Below are positions 8,167-16,650 of a stretch of 64,000 nucleotides of DNA, in pieces. A model generated the notes under the pieces. The model searched no databases, was not told the origin of the DNA, and saw only the letters and a list, made by a program, of their open reading frames with translations. Source of the stretch: Oscillospiraceae bacterium (GTDB lineage Bacteria; Bacillota; Clostridia; Oscillospirales; Ruminococcaceae); the NCBI GenBank assembly GCA_902779915.1, contig CACZDM010000004.1, forward strand, positions 62,001 to 126,000, written 5' to 3'. A program made the translations under genes and the position numbers. Each line of letters opens with the position of its first letter. The stretch's first letter is position 1.

Positions 8167-9510
8167 ATGATAAGATTTTTGATGGCTATATGCCGATTTA
8201 ATTTTGGAAAATTTGAAGAAAAGGAGTTTAGGAAGTTTTTTCGCATGGGTTCGATTTTTTTCGTGTTGATTGGAATTTATTGGACTATGCGGCCTTTAAA
8301 GGACTCTTTGTTTATTCAATTGGTGGGTAAGGAATATATACCATACGCTAAAACCGTTTCTTTAATTTTGATGATGATTTTTGTTGCGGTATACACTAAG
8401 ATTTTGGATTTTGTCCCAAAGGCTAAGCTTTTGTCGCTGGCCCCGCCGGTTTATTTTGGATCTATAATGTTCCTGTATTCAATTTTTATTTGGGCATTTC
8501 AAAATGGAACAATTGAACCAAACATTTTAACTGTTGTTTTGGGATATTTTTGGTATTTCTTCGTTGAAAGTTTTGGCTCAGTCATTATAGCGCTGTTTTG
8601 GTCTTTTTCGACCGAAATAACCAAGGCCGAATCTGCAAAGCAAGGTTTTCCGCTCATATACACATTGGGGCAGTTGGGTGGCGTTTTGTTCCCGCTGATA
8701 TTTGTTAAATTGCCTGTTAGCCTGGGCTTTGGGTCAAACACTTTGTCAATAGTGACTTTAGCTGTTTTAACTTTATGCGTTTCGCTTCTCGTCAGACATT
8801 TAATCAGAAAAACTCCGGATGATATGCTTGAGCCGGTGGTTAAAAGCGATTCCAAAGGAAATGGCAAAGAAAAAACTGGTTTTGTCGAGGGGTTGAAATT
8901 GCTCTTCACTCATAAATATCTGCTTGGCATGTTTGCAGTTAATTTCTTCTTCGAGTTTATAGTGACTGTTTTTGACTTCAACTTTAAATATGCAGCTGGT
9001 GAGGTTTATAGCGGAGTTGAATTAACCGACTACCTCGCAACTTATGGTTCCTGTGTAAATATTGTTTCTCTTGCTTTCTTGCTTTTGGGGGTCAGCAATA
9101 TAACTAAAAAAGTTGGAATTGGCATAGCTTTGGCCTCGGTTCCGGTTTTGTTTGGAATGGCTGTTTTAGGATTTTTGACGTTTAACGAATTAACTTTCTT
9201 GTTTATTTTGATGATTGGATCTAAAGCGGTTAACTACGCAGTTAGTGGCCCTGCGCTTAAGCAGTTATATATACCAACCAGCAAAAATGCTAAGTCTAAA
9301 TCCCAGGCCTGGATTGAGACTTTTGGCTCAAGATTTTCCAAAGAAGCTGGATCATGCGTGAATATGCTTCGTCCTGTTTTGGGAACCGGAACATATCGCC
9401 TTTTAACCAGCGGATTAGGATTTGCGTTTGTTGGCCTGTGGTTTGTCATTGCGCTGTTTCTTGGAAGAACATACAAAAAAGCAGTCGATTCAGACACCAT
9501 AGTTTGTTAA
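8167..9510 (+). CDS. tlc: ATP/ADP (nucleotide) translocase, TLC/NTT family
   Basis: The 447-residue protein is almost entirely membrane helices (about 11-12). It carries landmarks of the TLC/NTT family: YWTMRPLKDSLF at 39-50, VESFGSVIIALFWSFSTEIT at about 136-155 followed by KAESAKQGFPL, and in the last third GPALKQLYIPTSKNAKSKSQ and ETFGSRFSKEAG. The invariant acidic and basic residues of those blocks are present. Family members exchange host ATP for bacterial ADP or import other nucleotides, and are found in Chlamydiae, Rickettsiales, plastids and a few other intracellular lineages. In a Firmicute this strongly suggests life inside a eukaryotic cell. Sequence alone cannot tell ATP/ADP exchange from proton-driven nucleotide uptake. 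GGAGGG seven bases upstream supports the ATG, and base composition does not differ visibly from the neighbours. Confidence 0.92.
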   Translation: MIRFLMAICRFNFGKFEEKEFRKFFRMGSIFFVLIGIYWTMRPLKDSLFIQLVGKEYIPYAKTVSLILMMIFVAVYTKILDFVPKAKLLSLAPPVYFGSIMFLYSIFIWAFQNGTIEPNILTVVLGYFWYFFVESFGSVIIALFWSFSTEITKAESAKQGFPLIYTLGQLGGVLFPLIFVKLPVSLGFGSNTLSIVTLAVLTLCVSLLVRHLIRKTPDDMLEPVVKSDSKGNGKEKTGFVEGLKLLFTHKYLLGMFAVNFFFEFIVTVFDFNFKYAAGEVYSGVELTDYLATYGSCVNIVSLAFLLLGVSNITKKVGIGIALASVPVLFGMAVLGFLTFNELTFLFILMIGSKAVNYAVSGPALKQLYIPTSKNAKSKSQAWIETFGSRFSKEAGSCVNMLRPVLGTGTYRLLTSGLGFAFVGLWFVIALFLGRTYKKAVDSDTIVC

Positions 9511-9534
9511 AAATATATAAATTATGATTGTTAA

Positions 9535-9580
9535 AACAACCCAGTGATGGTTTTAAAGTATATCGCTGGGTTGTTTTTTT
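9535..9580 (+). terminator. rho-independent terminator after the translocase
   Basis: AACAACCCAGTGAT (9535-9548) pairs with ATCGCTGGGTTGTT (9562-9575) with a single G-T wobble. A run of T follows to 9580. The dnaI stop on the other strand abuts it, so the hairpin may also serve the converging minus-strand transcript, although its A-rich side is weaker. Confidence 0.9.
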
Positions 9581-10584
9581 TATTGCTTTTTGCCAATCCT
9601 AAACCGATTATCAACCCCTATAAAAGAAAAAGTGTCCAGTGTGGAAAATATTCGAGATGCAACCCTTTCTCCATATCGAGCCTGTAGTTGCTCTGGAGAT
9701 AAATTTGTGTTTATTATTGTTGGACGATTTAAAGGTGTTCTGCTGTTAAATATATCGAATATTGCAGATTTATTAAAACTTGAGTCAAATTCAGCGCCCA
9801 GATCATCTAAAATAAATAAATCACTTTCAACTATTAAATTCAAATAATCAACATCACTGTTTGTGGCGTGGCCAAAATATCGATCTGCCATGTTTCTGGT
9901 TATTTCCGATGAGGTTGAATATATCACAGTGAAACCTTTGGAAATGACTTCGGATGCGATTGCGAGGGATAGGTGGGTCTTTCCAAGTCCAGTTAAACCG
10001 CACATAACAAAACCGTTTGAGCAATTTGGAAATCTATTCGCAAATTCTTTGCAAACCATAAATATTTTCGACATTTGCTCATATGGAGATATCTGACTTG
10101 GCTCGTCAATTTCTTTTGAATAGAATTGTAGATTAAAATCATCAAAACTTTTTAAATTAAATCGAGAACTTTTTCTCAAATCTTCCGTGATTATTGATTT
10201 TATCAATTTAATAAGACAAGAGCACTTTTCGTGGCCAACAAATCCATAGTCATCACATTTTTCACACTCAGCTTTTGGAAAAAGAAAATCTCGCGGCAAA
10301 TGATTTTTTATGAGAAGTTTATTTATTTCATTTTGTATTTTTATATTTTCGCGGCTAATTCTGTTTAAAATTTTTAATCGATAGTCAGAATGATATAAAA
10401 GCGATTTGGAAAGCTTTATTGACGTTTTGCCTAATTCCGAACATAACTCTCCAATTTTTGGGCAAACAGAAATAGCGTGTTTTAAATGGATGTCTTTTTT
10501 TAACTGCCTTTTTAATCGACGTTGACTGAGTTTGGCATAAGCTTGTTTATAAATTTCTTTTTTACTTAACATATTTTCCACCAT
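9580..10584 (-). CDS. dnaI: DnaI/DnaC-type replicative helicase loader ATPase
   Basis: The 334-residue AAA+ ATPase has a helical N-terminus, a four-cysteine cluster (Cys107, Cys110, Cys121, Cys123), the P-loop GLTGLGKTHL at 196-205 and a Walker B LFILDDLGAE at about 251-260. An arginine-finger-like R-Y-x-E-R-x-x-S-R follows near 315. It loads the replicative helicase DnaB/DnaC onto the origin together with DnaD, whose gene lies nine bases upstream. The first ATG (10584) has GGGA only two bases away. An ATG at 10572 is spaced slightly better behind GGTGG, so the protein may be four residues shorter. The order dnaD-dnaI on one strand is typical for Clostridia. Confidence 0.88.
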   Translation of the reverse strand: MVENMLSKKEIYKQAYAKLSQRRLKRQLKKDIHLKHAISVCPKIGELCSELGKTSIKLSKSLLYHSDYRLKILNRISRENIKIQNEINKLLIKNHLPRDFLFPKAECEKCDDYGFVGHEKCSCLIKLIKSIITEDLRKSSRFNLKSFDDFNLQFYSKEIDEPSQISPYEQMSKIFMVCKEFANRFPNCSNGFVMCGLTGLGKTHLSLAIASEVISKGFTVIYSTSSEITRNMADRYFGHATNSDVDYLNLIVESDLFILDDLGAEFDSSFNKSAIFDIFNSRTPLNRPTIINTNLSPEQLQARYGERVASRIFSTLDTFSFIGVDNRFRIGKKQ

Positions 10585-10593
10585 TTCCCATAA

Positions 10594-11523
10594 TTATTGA
10601 TTCGGTATAAATAATCCGCTTTTGGAAAGCAACTCATTTAAGTCATATGAAGTTTTTCTTGGAGGCTGATTTTTAGGTTTTGGCTTCCTATCTCGAGGTT
10701 TTGCGGCTTCTAAAGTTTCAAGATCTTGGGGGGTTTTAACATTTTCTTTTCGCCAATTTGAAAGTATTTTATCAATATATTGAAACGACAACTTGCCGAT
10801 TGAATCAACGCATCTATTAAAAGCAAGCCTCATCATATTTATTCCAAACCCATATTCGATAAACCACTTATGTATCATTTTTTTCTCATTTAATGATAAT
10901 TTTCGATCATATATTCCAAAGCAGTGTCTGACTTGGCTTTCAATGTTATATTTTTCAGTTAAAATTTGAATTCGTTTTTCAGCTTGTTCATGGGTGTTGA
11001 CATTATCATCCGACATTTCTTCACATATTGACAAAAGTTGGCGAGGGGGTTTATTATATCGTATACAAAAGTCAACAACCATTAAAATAACGTCTATTGA
11101 TAAATTATAGAATTCATATATATATAAAAGAGTCCGCCTTTCGATTGGCTTGAGCGGCCGAGCATATAGTTGTTCTGATTGGTTAAAAAGCATTTTAACA
11201 TATTGGTTTTGCGTCATCGCCTCTTTAAGTTCGTTTGTGGATATTTGCGATGCGCAAGGCTTGTCTATGGAAAAAACGGCGTTTTCTTTTTTTGGCGCGA
11301 GGATGATTTCTTTAGATTTCCAAAATCGAAGTGAATCCTCAACTTGTGAAATCGTCAGATCCAATTTTGTTGCGATCTCTGATGATGTCGAATTTTTATC
11401 TTCACTGAAAATTAAAAATAAAACTTTCAAAGATTCTCCGCTGACTTCATTAATATATTCACGTATCTCTGAAGGCAGGGCAGTTAATTTGTTAATTTTT
11501 CTGGGGTTTATTTCATATTCCAT
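10594..11523 (-). CDS. dnaD: DnaD-domain replication initiation protein
   Basis: The 309-residue protein has an N-terminal winged-helix part (about 20-95) with a MarR/GntR-like pattern (SSEIATKLDLTISQVEDSLR), then two DnaD/DnaB_2-type helical repeats (about 120-190 and 195-270). The second ends with the family motif seen here as YIDKILSNWRKENVKT. A basic proline-rich linker closes the protein. DnaD acts in primosome assembly at oriC in Firmicutes. The neighbouring helicase loader supports the assignment. Its ATG at 11523 lies downstream of GGAGACTTTAA, an acceptable ribosome site. Confidence 0.85.
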   Translation of the reverse strand: MEYEINPRKINKLTALPSEIREYINEVSGESLKVLFLIFSEDKNSTSSEIATKLDLTISQVEDSLRFWKSKEIILAPKKENAVFSIDKPCASQISTNELKEAMTQNQYVKMLFNQSEQLYARPLKPIERRTLLYIYEFYNLSIDVILMVVDFCIRYNKPPRQLLSICEEMSDDNVNTHEQAEKRIQILTEKYNIESQVRHCFGIYDRKLSLNEKKMIHKWFIEYGFGINMMRLAFNRCVDSIGKLSFQYIDKILSNWRKENVKTPQDLETLEAAKPRDRKPKPKNQPPRKTSYDLNELLSKSGLFIPNQ

Positions 11524-11571
11524 TTAAAGTCTCCTCAATCTAAAATAACTTAATTTATAGTAAATTATCAA

Positions 11572-11784
11572 CTATATTATAAAATCTTCTTTTTTGAAAC
11601 GGTTGGAGTGTGAATTAATTTTTGGGACTCTTTTGAGTGGATCATATTTAAATTTTTTGCAATGATATGACGGGTCAACAACTCCGCTGTTTATGCATAA
11701 TATAGTTTCATTATCTAAACTTTTTTCTCCTATGCGACAATATTCACACGATGGTGATATTTTTTTGTTAAAAAGGTTTTTCAT
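11572..11784 (-). CDS. small Cys4 protein between ylbJ and dnaD
   Basis: The 70-residue protein has four cysteines (Cys13, Cys16, Cys30, Cys42) in a C-x2-C...C...C pattern, then a basic, asparagine-rich tail. A small zinc-binding fold is likely. Its ATG overlaps the end of ylbJ by four bases (ATGA), so it is translationally coupled to it. I recall similar short proteins in Clostridia without an assigned function. The operon position suggests a sporulation or replication link, but this is only context. Confidence 0.65.
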   Translation of the reverse strand: MKNLFNKKISPSCEYCRIGEKSLDNETILCINSGVVDPSYHCKKFKYDPLKRVPKINSHSNRFKKEDFII

Positions 11785-12875
11785 TTTAAATCAGCCTTTC
11801 TTTTTAAGCTTTTGAGTTTCCTTATAATTATATCAATTTTTTTGTCACAGCACAACAGCGCAACGGATAAAATTATTAAACTTAGCGAAGACAATGGGTT
11901 TTGGGTTGAAATATTTCTTGCAAATTCGCTGTGTGAAAAGACTTCCATTGGCATTTTAACCTTATAAAATATATAACAAGACACTATAACGCTGATAGCA
12001 CAGTATAAAATTCTCCAAAAATAAAATTTTTTGAATGAAATTTTAGCTTTAATGGCTATGGCGCGCAGTTGACAATGAACGCAAACCCCACCAAATGAAG
12101 TGATAAGCGACAATATGAAAAACATCTTGATTCCGCTGATCTGTTTGCAAAAAGTCACTCCGTTTGTCACCTCGATTAGCCCGCTCACAATTGATATCAA
12201 ATATTTGTGATTTGTTATATTAAATATGTCAAGCTGGATTAAAAGGCCGATTATGCCGGAAAAAAATAGTGTGAATCCACAAATTATCGTCATAGATTTT
12301 ATAGCATTTTGAACAGATGTTATGAAAGCTGGAATTTTTTCTTGATTTTTGATAAAAATTTTTTGTTTGTTTAACTTTTTTCCGATTGAGCAAAGCGTCC
12401 CAACAGTAAAAAACGCGGCTATTTGTGAAATAAAGAGTATTATGCCTGGAATTATGCTATTGAAAATTGGAAAAGATATGGCGCCAATCAAAAACGCTGG
12501 CCCAGAATTGACACAAAAATATGACATTCTTGTTGCAGTTTTTCTGTCTATTTTGTTTTCTTTAACCAATCTTGATATTAGATGAATCCCCGATGGATAT
12601 CCGCATATTAGGCTAAAAATTAAAATAGGTCCTAAAGAAGAGTCTAGTTTAAACAATTTTTCACAAAGCAATCCGAATGGCTTTAGGATTAAATTTAAAA
12701 TTCCCGTTTTTTGACAAAAATCAGATATTATCAGAAAAACAAACATAGATGGAATTAATATGTTCAAGCAAATATTTATTCCTGACTTTATAGAATTTGA
12801 AATTGATTTCGAATATATTAAAATAACACTAATTATTATGGCCATTAAAATTCCTTCAACATATTTTAATTTCAT
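11781..12875 (-). CDS. ylbJ: sporulation integral membrane protein YlbJ
   Basis: The 364-residue protein has about eight to nine membrane helices and is of the nucleoside-transporter gate-domain type used by YlbJ. Seen are LIPSMFVFLIISDF near the start, CGYPSGIHLISRLV at about 113-126 and a second gate-like block GLIEVTNGVTFCKQISG in the C-terminal half. YlbJ is made in the mother cell under sigma E and is needed for spore-coat or cortex maturation in Bacillus. GGAGG lies ten bases before the ATG at 12875. A TTG two codons earlier (12881) is spaced too tightly. It is divergent from yqfC. A sigma-E-like promoter is visible upstream. Confidence 0.88.
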   Translation of the reverse strand: MKLKYVEGILMAIIISVILIYSKSISNSIKSGINICLNILIPSMFVFLIISDFCQKTGILNLILKPFGLLCEKLFKLDSSLGPILIFSLICGYPSGIHLISRLVKENKIDRKTATRMSYFCVNSGPAFLIGAISFPIFNSIIPGIILFISQIAAFFTVGTLCSIGKKLNKQKIFIKNQEKIPAFITSVQNAIKSMTIICGFTLFFSGIIGLLIQLDIFNITNHKYLISIVSGLIEVTNGVTFCKQISGIKMFFILSLITSFGGVCVHCQLRAIAIKAKISFKKFYFWRILYCAISVIVSCYIFYKVKMPMEVFSHSEFARNISTQNPLSSLSLIILSVALLCCDKKIDIIIRKLKSLKRKADLK

Positions 12876-12895
12876 AGTCAATATTCCTCCAATAA

Positions 12896-12924
12896 AATGT
12901 ATATGCTTCTTATATTTGTAATAT
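12896..12924 (-). promoter_or_regulatory. possible sigma-E promoter of ylbJ
   Basis: On the minus strand ATATT (12924-12920) precedes CATATACATT (12905-12896) by 14 bases. The same arrangement, ATATT-14-CATAAACATT, occurs before spoIIM. Both approach the sigma-E pattern of ATATT plus a CATA-type -10 box. The match is incomplete at the last positions of the -10 box. Confidence 0.35.
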
Positions 12925-12967
12925 AAATTAATTTAAATAGAATTTTTTAATTAAGGAGGTATAAAAA

Positions 12968-13264
12968 GTGGCAGAAATAATAAACAGAATTAGTCGAAAT
13001 ATTTCGAAATTTTTGAATTTTTCACCAGATATTTTAACTCATGATATATCCATTACCATACATTCGGGATATCAAGCAATTGTTGACGGGTATAGCAAAA
13101 TATTAGAGTATAATGATAATATATTAAGGATATCTAAAGGAAACACGGGGCTAAAAATTATTGGCTCAAATCTAATATTATCTGAAATATCGCAAGATGG
13201 ATTAATTGTTGAGGGAAATATATATTCCGCAGAATTTGAAAAGCGTGGGGGGCAGGATTTGTGA
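12968..13264 (+). CDS. yqfC: sporulation protein YqfC (YabP family)
   Basis: The 98-residue protein has the YabP/YqfC fold: a central region with SGYQAIVDGYSKILEYND at about 36-53, then ILRISKG and LIVEGNIYSAEFE at the end. The GTG start is fixed by AAGGAGG eight bases upstream. YqfC is a mother-cell sporulation protein of unclear biochemical role, nearly always encoded directly before yqfD, which here overlaps it by four bases. This supports retention of the engulfment-stage programme. Confidence 0.85.
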   Translation: MAEIINRISRNISKFLNFSPDILTHDISITIHSGYQAIVDGYSKILEYNDNILRISKGNTGLKIIGSNLILSEISQDGLIVEGNIYSAEFEKRGGQDL

Positions 13265-14424
13265 TAGTTTTACTGAGATGGATGCTGGGGTGGAGCGAAT
13301 TTTCAATCGAGGGCAACGTTGGCGACTTTCTTAATGCTGCAAAAAAAGTTTTGTGGATGGTTCGAAAACAAAATGGAATTGTTTTTGCAAGATGTTTGAC
13401 TAAAAACTATAAATATATTTGTGATATAGCGAAAAAAAAAGGATGTTGTTTGAAAAAATATGATTCCAAAGGTTTAACATACATATTAAAAAAATACAAA
13501 TTTCGGCTGGGACTGGCTGTTGGGGCGAGCATATTTATATTTTTTATGTTTATTTCGAATTTTTTTGTTTGCGAAGTCAAAGTCAGTGGAAATATTCAAA
13601 TTGATGATGAAAAAATATTTCAAGTGTGTGATAAATTTGGTCTACACGCAGGGAATATCGTCTTTAACATAGATGAAAAGCAAATTGAGTTTGAACTAGA
13701 AAAATTATTTCCGCAAATCGCCTGGGTTTCAGTGAACAGAGTCGCGTCCAAGTACTATATAGAAATTAGTGAAGCGCGAGAAAAGCCCGATATTATTGAC
13801 AAATCCGGACCTTGTAACGTGACGGCCGCCTTTGATGGGGAAATCATATCTGTTGAGCCATATGGCGGATTTTCTTTGGTTGAAGCGGGGGATTTTGTGA
13901 CAAAAAATCAACTTTTGGTCAGCGGAATACAAGAAATTGAAAACAGCAATGAAGTCATATATTCCCATGCAGACGCTAAAATTATAGCTAAAGTTGAAAG
14001 AAATAATGAAATTAGACGTCAAAAATTTATTGCTAGATCTCAAAAAACCGGAACCAGACAAAATAAAAAGAACCTGTTATTATTTTGCTTTAAAATTCCG
14101 ATGGATTTTCAGAAAATTAAAGAAAATGCTGTTAAATCCGAAGAAAGTTTAGAAGCTGTTGAATTATTTGGAATAAGACTGCCGATTTTTGTGCAAAATA
14201 ATATTTATGATATATATGATGAAATTAATGTTGATGGTGATTTTGAACAAATCAGACGAATGCTTGCAAATGATCAGCAAAAATGGGAACTTAAAGAGCT
14301 TGCTGGCAGTAAAATAGTGAGCCGAAGTTATATCTTTGAAGAAAGCGATTCTGAGCTTATTTTAAAGGCAAAACTCAATGTTGAGCAAAGAATAGATGAA
14401 AAGCATCCAATCCAAATGCAATAA
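13261..14424 (+). CDS. yqfD: sporulation protein YqfD
   Basis: The 387-residue protein has a cytoplasmic N-terminal domain of about 80 residues, one membrane helix (about 80-105) and a large external domain. NIVFNIDEKQIEFELEKLFP and WVSVNR lie just after the helix, the typical POTRA-like part of YqfD. It is a sigma-E controlled mother-cell membrane protein required for efficient sporulation. A GTG start overlaps the yqfC stop (GTGA). The gene order yqfC-yqfD-phoH is the standard Firmicute one. Confidence 0.87.
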   Translation: MIVLLRWMLGWSEFSIEGNVGDFLNAAKKVLWMVRKQNGIVFARCLTKNYKYICDIAKKKGCCLKKYDSKGLTYILKKYKFRLGLAVGASIFIFFMFISNFFVCEVKVSGNIQIDDEKIFQVCDKFGLHAGNIVFNIDEKQIEFELEKLFPQIAWVSVNRVASKYYIEISEAREKPDIIDKSGPCNVTAAFDGEIISVEPYGGFSLVEAGDFVTKNQLLVSGIQEIENSNEVIYSHADAKIIAKVERNNEIRRQKFIARSQKTGTRQNKKNLLLFCFKIPMDFQKIKENAVKSEESLEAVELFGIRLPIFVQNNIYDIYDEINVDGDFEQIRRMLANDQQKWELKELAGSKIVSRSYIFEESDSELILKAKLNVEQRIDEKHPIQMQ

Positions 14425-14480
14425 TTTTTTGTGCAATTTCAACAATTATATGCAAAAAAGTTTTATTTTTTGAAATTTTG

Positions 14481-14489
14481 TGATATAAT
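14481..14489 (+). promoter_or_regulatory. extended -10 promoter of phoH
   Basis: TGATATAAT at 14481-14489 is a TG-n-TATAAT extended -10 element in the short gap after yqfD. No convincing -35 box lies 17 bases upstream. The same extended element occurs before other genes in the window. Confidence 0.45.
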
Positions 14490-14575
14490 ACTCTTGACTG
14501 GTTTGACAGGAGGGTGTTTTTCGTTTTTTTATTAATATTGTCTTAAATTTGAAAATTGGAGGAATATTAATTTAT

Positions 14576-15529
14576 ATGTATGAACAATCTATCAATGCAG
14601 ATGAAATTCAAAATATTTTTGATTTGTTTGGTAGTTTTGATAATAATATTAAGTTAATTCAAAAAAATTTCAATGTTAAGATAATTAACAGGGGAAGTGA
14701 TATAAAAATATATGGCGAACTCGAAGATATTTCTTCTGTTAAAAAAATTATCGATGCTATGATATATTGCCTTAAAAATCAAGAAATTTTAGATGATCAA
14801 AAGATATTATATATTATATCTCAAGTTAAAAATAAAAAATCAGATATGATCGACAAACCTTTCAATGAGTGCGTTTTCATAACTGAAAATGGACGTTCGA
14901 TAGTTGCAAAAACCGCTGCTCAAAAAAAATATATTGATTCGATAGAAAATAATGTTGTTACGTTCGGGATCGGGCCCGCGGGGACGGGAAAGACGTATAT
15001 TGCCGTTGCGCTGGCGGCCAAAGCTTTGAAATTTCGCTCTGTTGACAGGATTGTTTTGACCAGGCCCGCTGTTGAGGTTGGGGAGAGTTTGGGTTTTTTG
15101 CCAGGGGATTTGCAAAGCAAGATTGATCCATATCTCAGGCCGCTTTATGACGCGTTGTTTGATATAGTCGGAATTAACGGTTTTAGCAAGAATATGCAGC
15201 AAAAAAACATAGAAATCGCCCCTTTAGCGTATATGCGTGGACGAACTTTAAATAACAGTTTTATAATTTTGGATGAAGCCCAAAACACAACGCCCGAGCA
15301 GATGAAGATGTTTTTAACCAGGCTTGGATTCGGCTCGAGGGTCGTTATCACCGGCGATATTACGCAAATTGATTTGCCCAAAAATAAAAAATCCGGCCTA
15401 GTTGAGGCGAGTAAAATTTTGAAAGGGATAGATGGCATTGAATTTGTTAGGTTTGACAAAAGAGATGTTGTTAGACATAAGTTAGTTAAAGATATTATCG
15501 AGGCGTATAATAATTACGATTATCTATAA
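14576..15529 (+). CDS. phoH: PhoH family ATPase
   Basis: The 317-residue protein has an N-terminal KH-like region and a P-loop ATPase core with GPAGTGKTY at about 134-142 and IILDEAQNTTPEQMK at about 229-243, the PhoH signature. PhoH proteins are thought to act in RNA metabolism and are regularly encoded beside ybeY, as here. The frame can be extended to a TTG at 14549, but GGAGG at 14558-14562 lies inside that extension. The ATG at 14576 is therefore the start, although the 13-base spacing is long. The pgpH/yqfF gene often found between phoH and ybeY is missing. Confidence 0.9.
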   Translation: MYEQSINADEIQNIFDLFGSFDNNIKLIQKNFNVKIINRGSDIKIYGELEDISSVKKIIDAMIYCLKNQEILDDQKILYIISQVKNKKSDMIDKPFNECVFITENGRSIVAKTAAQKKYIDSIENNVVTFGIGPAGTGKTYIAVALAAKALKFRSVDRIVLTRPAVEVGESLGFLPGDLQSKIDPYLRPLYDALFDIVGINGFSKNMQQKNIEIAPLAYMRGRTLNNSFIILDEAQNTTPEQMKMFLTRLGFGSRVVITGDITQIDLPKNKKSGLVEASKILKGIDGIEFVRFDKRDVVRHKLVKDIIEAYNNYDYL

Positions 15530-15582
15530 AATAAATGTTGATATTTGAAAATAATACATGATCGAAAAGTGAGGAAGCAAAA

Positions 15583-16089
15583 TTGGGAAAAATTAAGGTT
15601 TTAATCAAAAATAATCAAGATGTTTGTAAAATACCGAGTGGTGTTAGATTTTTAATAAAGCGTTCTTGCAGAGCCGTTTTACAAATAGAACGTTTTAGAG
15701 ACGATGCTGAAATAAGCGTTTTTTTCATAGATAATATACAAATGCGAGATTTAAATTTCAAATACAGACAAAAAGACAGCGCAACAGATGTCCTCTCATT
15801 TCCAACATATGACGGCAAAAGCTATACATATAGTGGAGATGGAGTGGCAATACTTGGTGATATTGTGATTTCTTTTGAAAAAGCTGTTAAACAAGCTCGG
15901 GAAAATAACCACTCTTTGCAGCATGAATTGGCATATTTGACGGTTCATTCTATGCTGCATCTACTGAACTATAACCACGAAAATGGCGGATTTGAGGAGG
16001 TTCGTATGCGAGAAAGGGAAGAAATGATTTTGAGCCAAATTGGCCTAAGCCACAGCGTCACATATGCAGCATTTAGTTATGAAGATTAG
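15583..16089 (+). CDS. ybeY: endoribonuclease YbeY
   Basis: The 168-residue protein has the UPF0054 zinc motif H-x3-H-x5-H as HSMLHLLNYNH at about 125-135, preceded by HELAYLTV. DSATDVLSFP at about 67-76 is the second conserved block. YbeY is a metal-dependent RNase for 16S rRNA 3' maturation and ribosome quality control. A TTG start follows GAGGAAG with suitable spacing. The end overlaps dgkA. Confidence 0.92.
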   Translation: MGKIKVLIKNNQDVCKIPSGVRFLIKRSCRAVLQIERFRDDAEISVFFIDNIQMRDLNFKYRQKDSATDVLSFPTYDGKSYTYSGDGVAILGDIVISFEKAVKQARENNHSLQHELAYLTVHSMLHLLNYNHENGGFEEVRMREREEMILSQIGLSHSVTYAAFSYED

Positions 16090-16621
16090 TTGGAGCGAGT
16101 TTCGCAGTTTGAAAAAAAGCTTTGTCTACGCAATTCGAGGGGTTTTATATTGCGTGGGTAATGAGCGAAATATGAGGGTGCATATTGCTGTTGCTGCGAA
16201 TGTTTTGTTATTTTCGACGATATGCGAACTCAGCAGAATAGAGTATGGATTGCTATTTTTTACAATAGGCTTGGTTTTGATGTGTGAAATGATAAACACA
16301 TCCATCGAGACGCTTGTTAACTTGGGATCCCCAACATATCACACTTTGGCCAGGATCGCTAAAGATGTTTCCGCAGGCGCGGTTTTGGTTGCGGCTTTTG
16401 TTTCTGTTGTTGTTGGATTGTTCATATTTTTACAAACCGAACGAATATTTTCAGCTTTTTCGAAAATATTTGGCAGTCCTTTGCTAGTTGTTTTGTTTTT
16501 TGCTTCGATTGTTGGCGGGTTGGTTTTTGTTTTTAAAGGCTTTAGGATCAAACTTCCGAAAAAATCAGAGAAGATTGGCAAGGTTAAAATATATAAACCA
16601 GAAAAGAAAAACAATATTTAG
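16079..16621 (+). CDS. dgkA: diacylglycerol/undecaprenol kinase family protein with C-terminal extension
   Basis: The first 120 residues match the small membrane kinase DgkA/UdpK: NERNMRVHIAVAAN at about 26-39 and the active-site helix EMINTSIETLVN at about 68-79. In most members the last residue of that block is Asp; here it is Asn. Gram-positive homologues phosphorylate undecaprenol or diacylglycerol and are near 120-130 residues long. This one has an extra 60 residues with one or two further membrane helices and a basic tail. The ATG at 16079 overlaps ybeY by 11 bases. An ATG at 16064 is also possible, and neither has a clear ribosome site. The cdd gene that usually follows is absent. Confidence 0.8.
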   Translation: MKISWSEFRSLKKSFVYAIRGVLYCVGNERNMRVHIAVAANVLLFSTICELSRIEYGLLFFTIGLVLMCEMINTSIETLVNLGSPTYHTLARIAKDVSAGAVLVAAFVSVVVGLFIFLQTERIFSAFSKIFGSPLLVVLFFASIVGGLVFVFKGFRIKLPKKSEKIGKVKIYKPEKKNNI

Positions 16622-16650
16622 TGATATATTTTTAATAGAGCGTGATGTTT

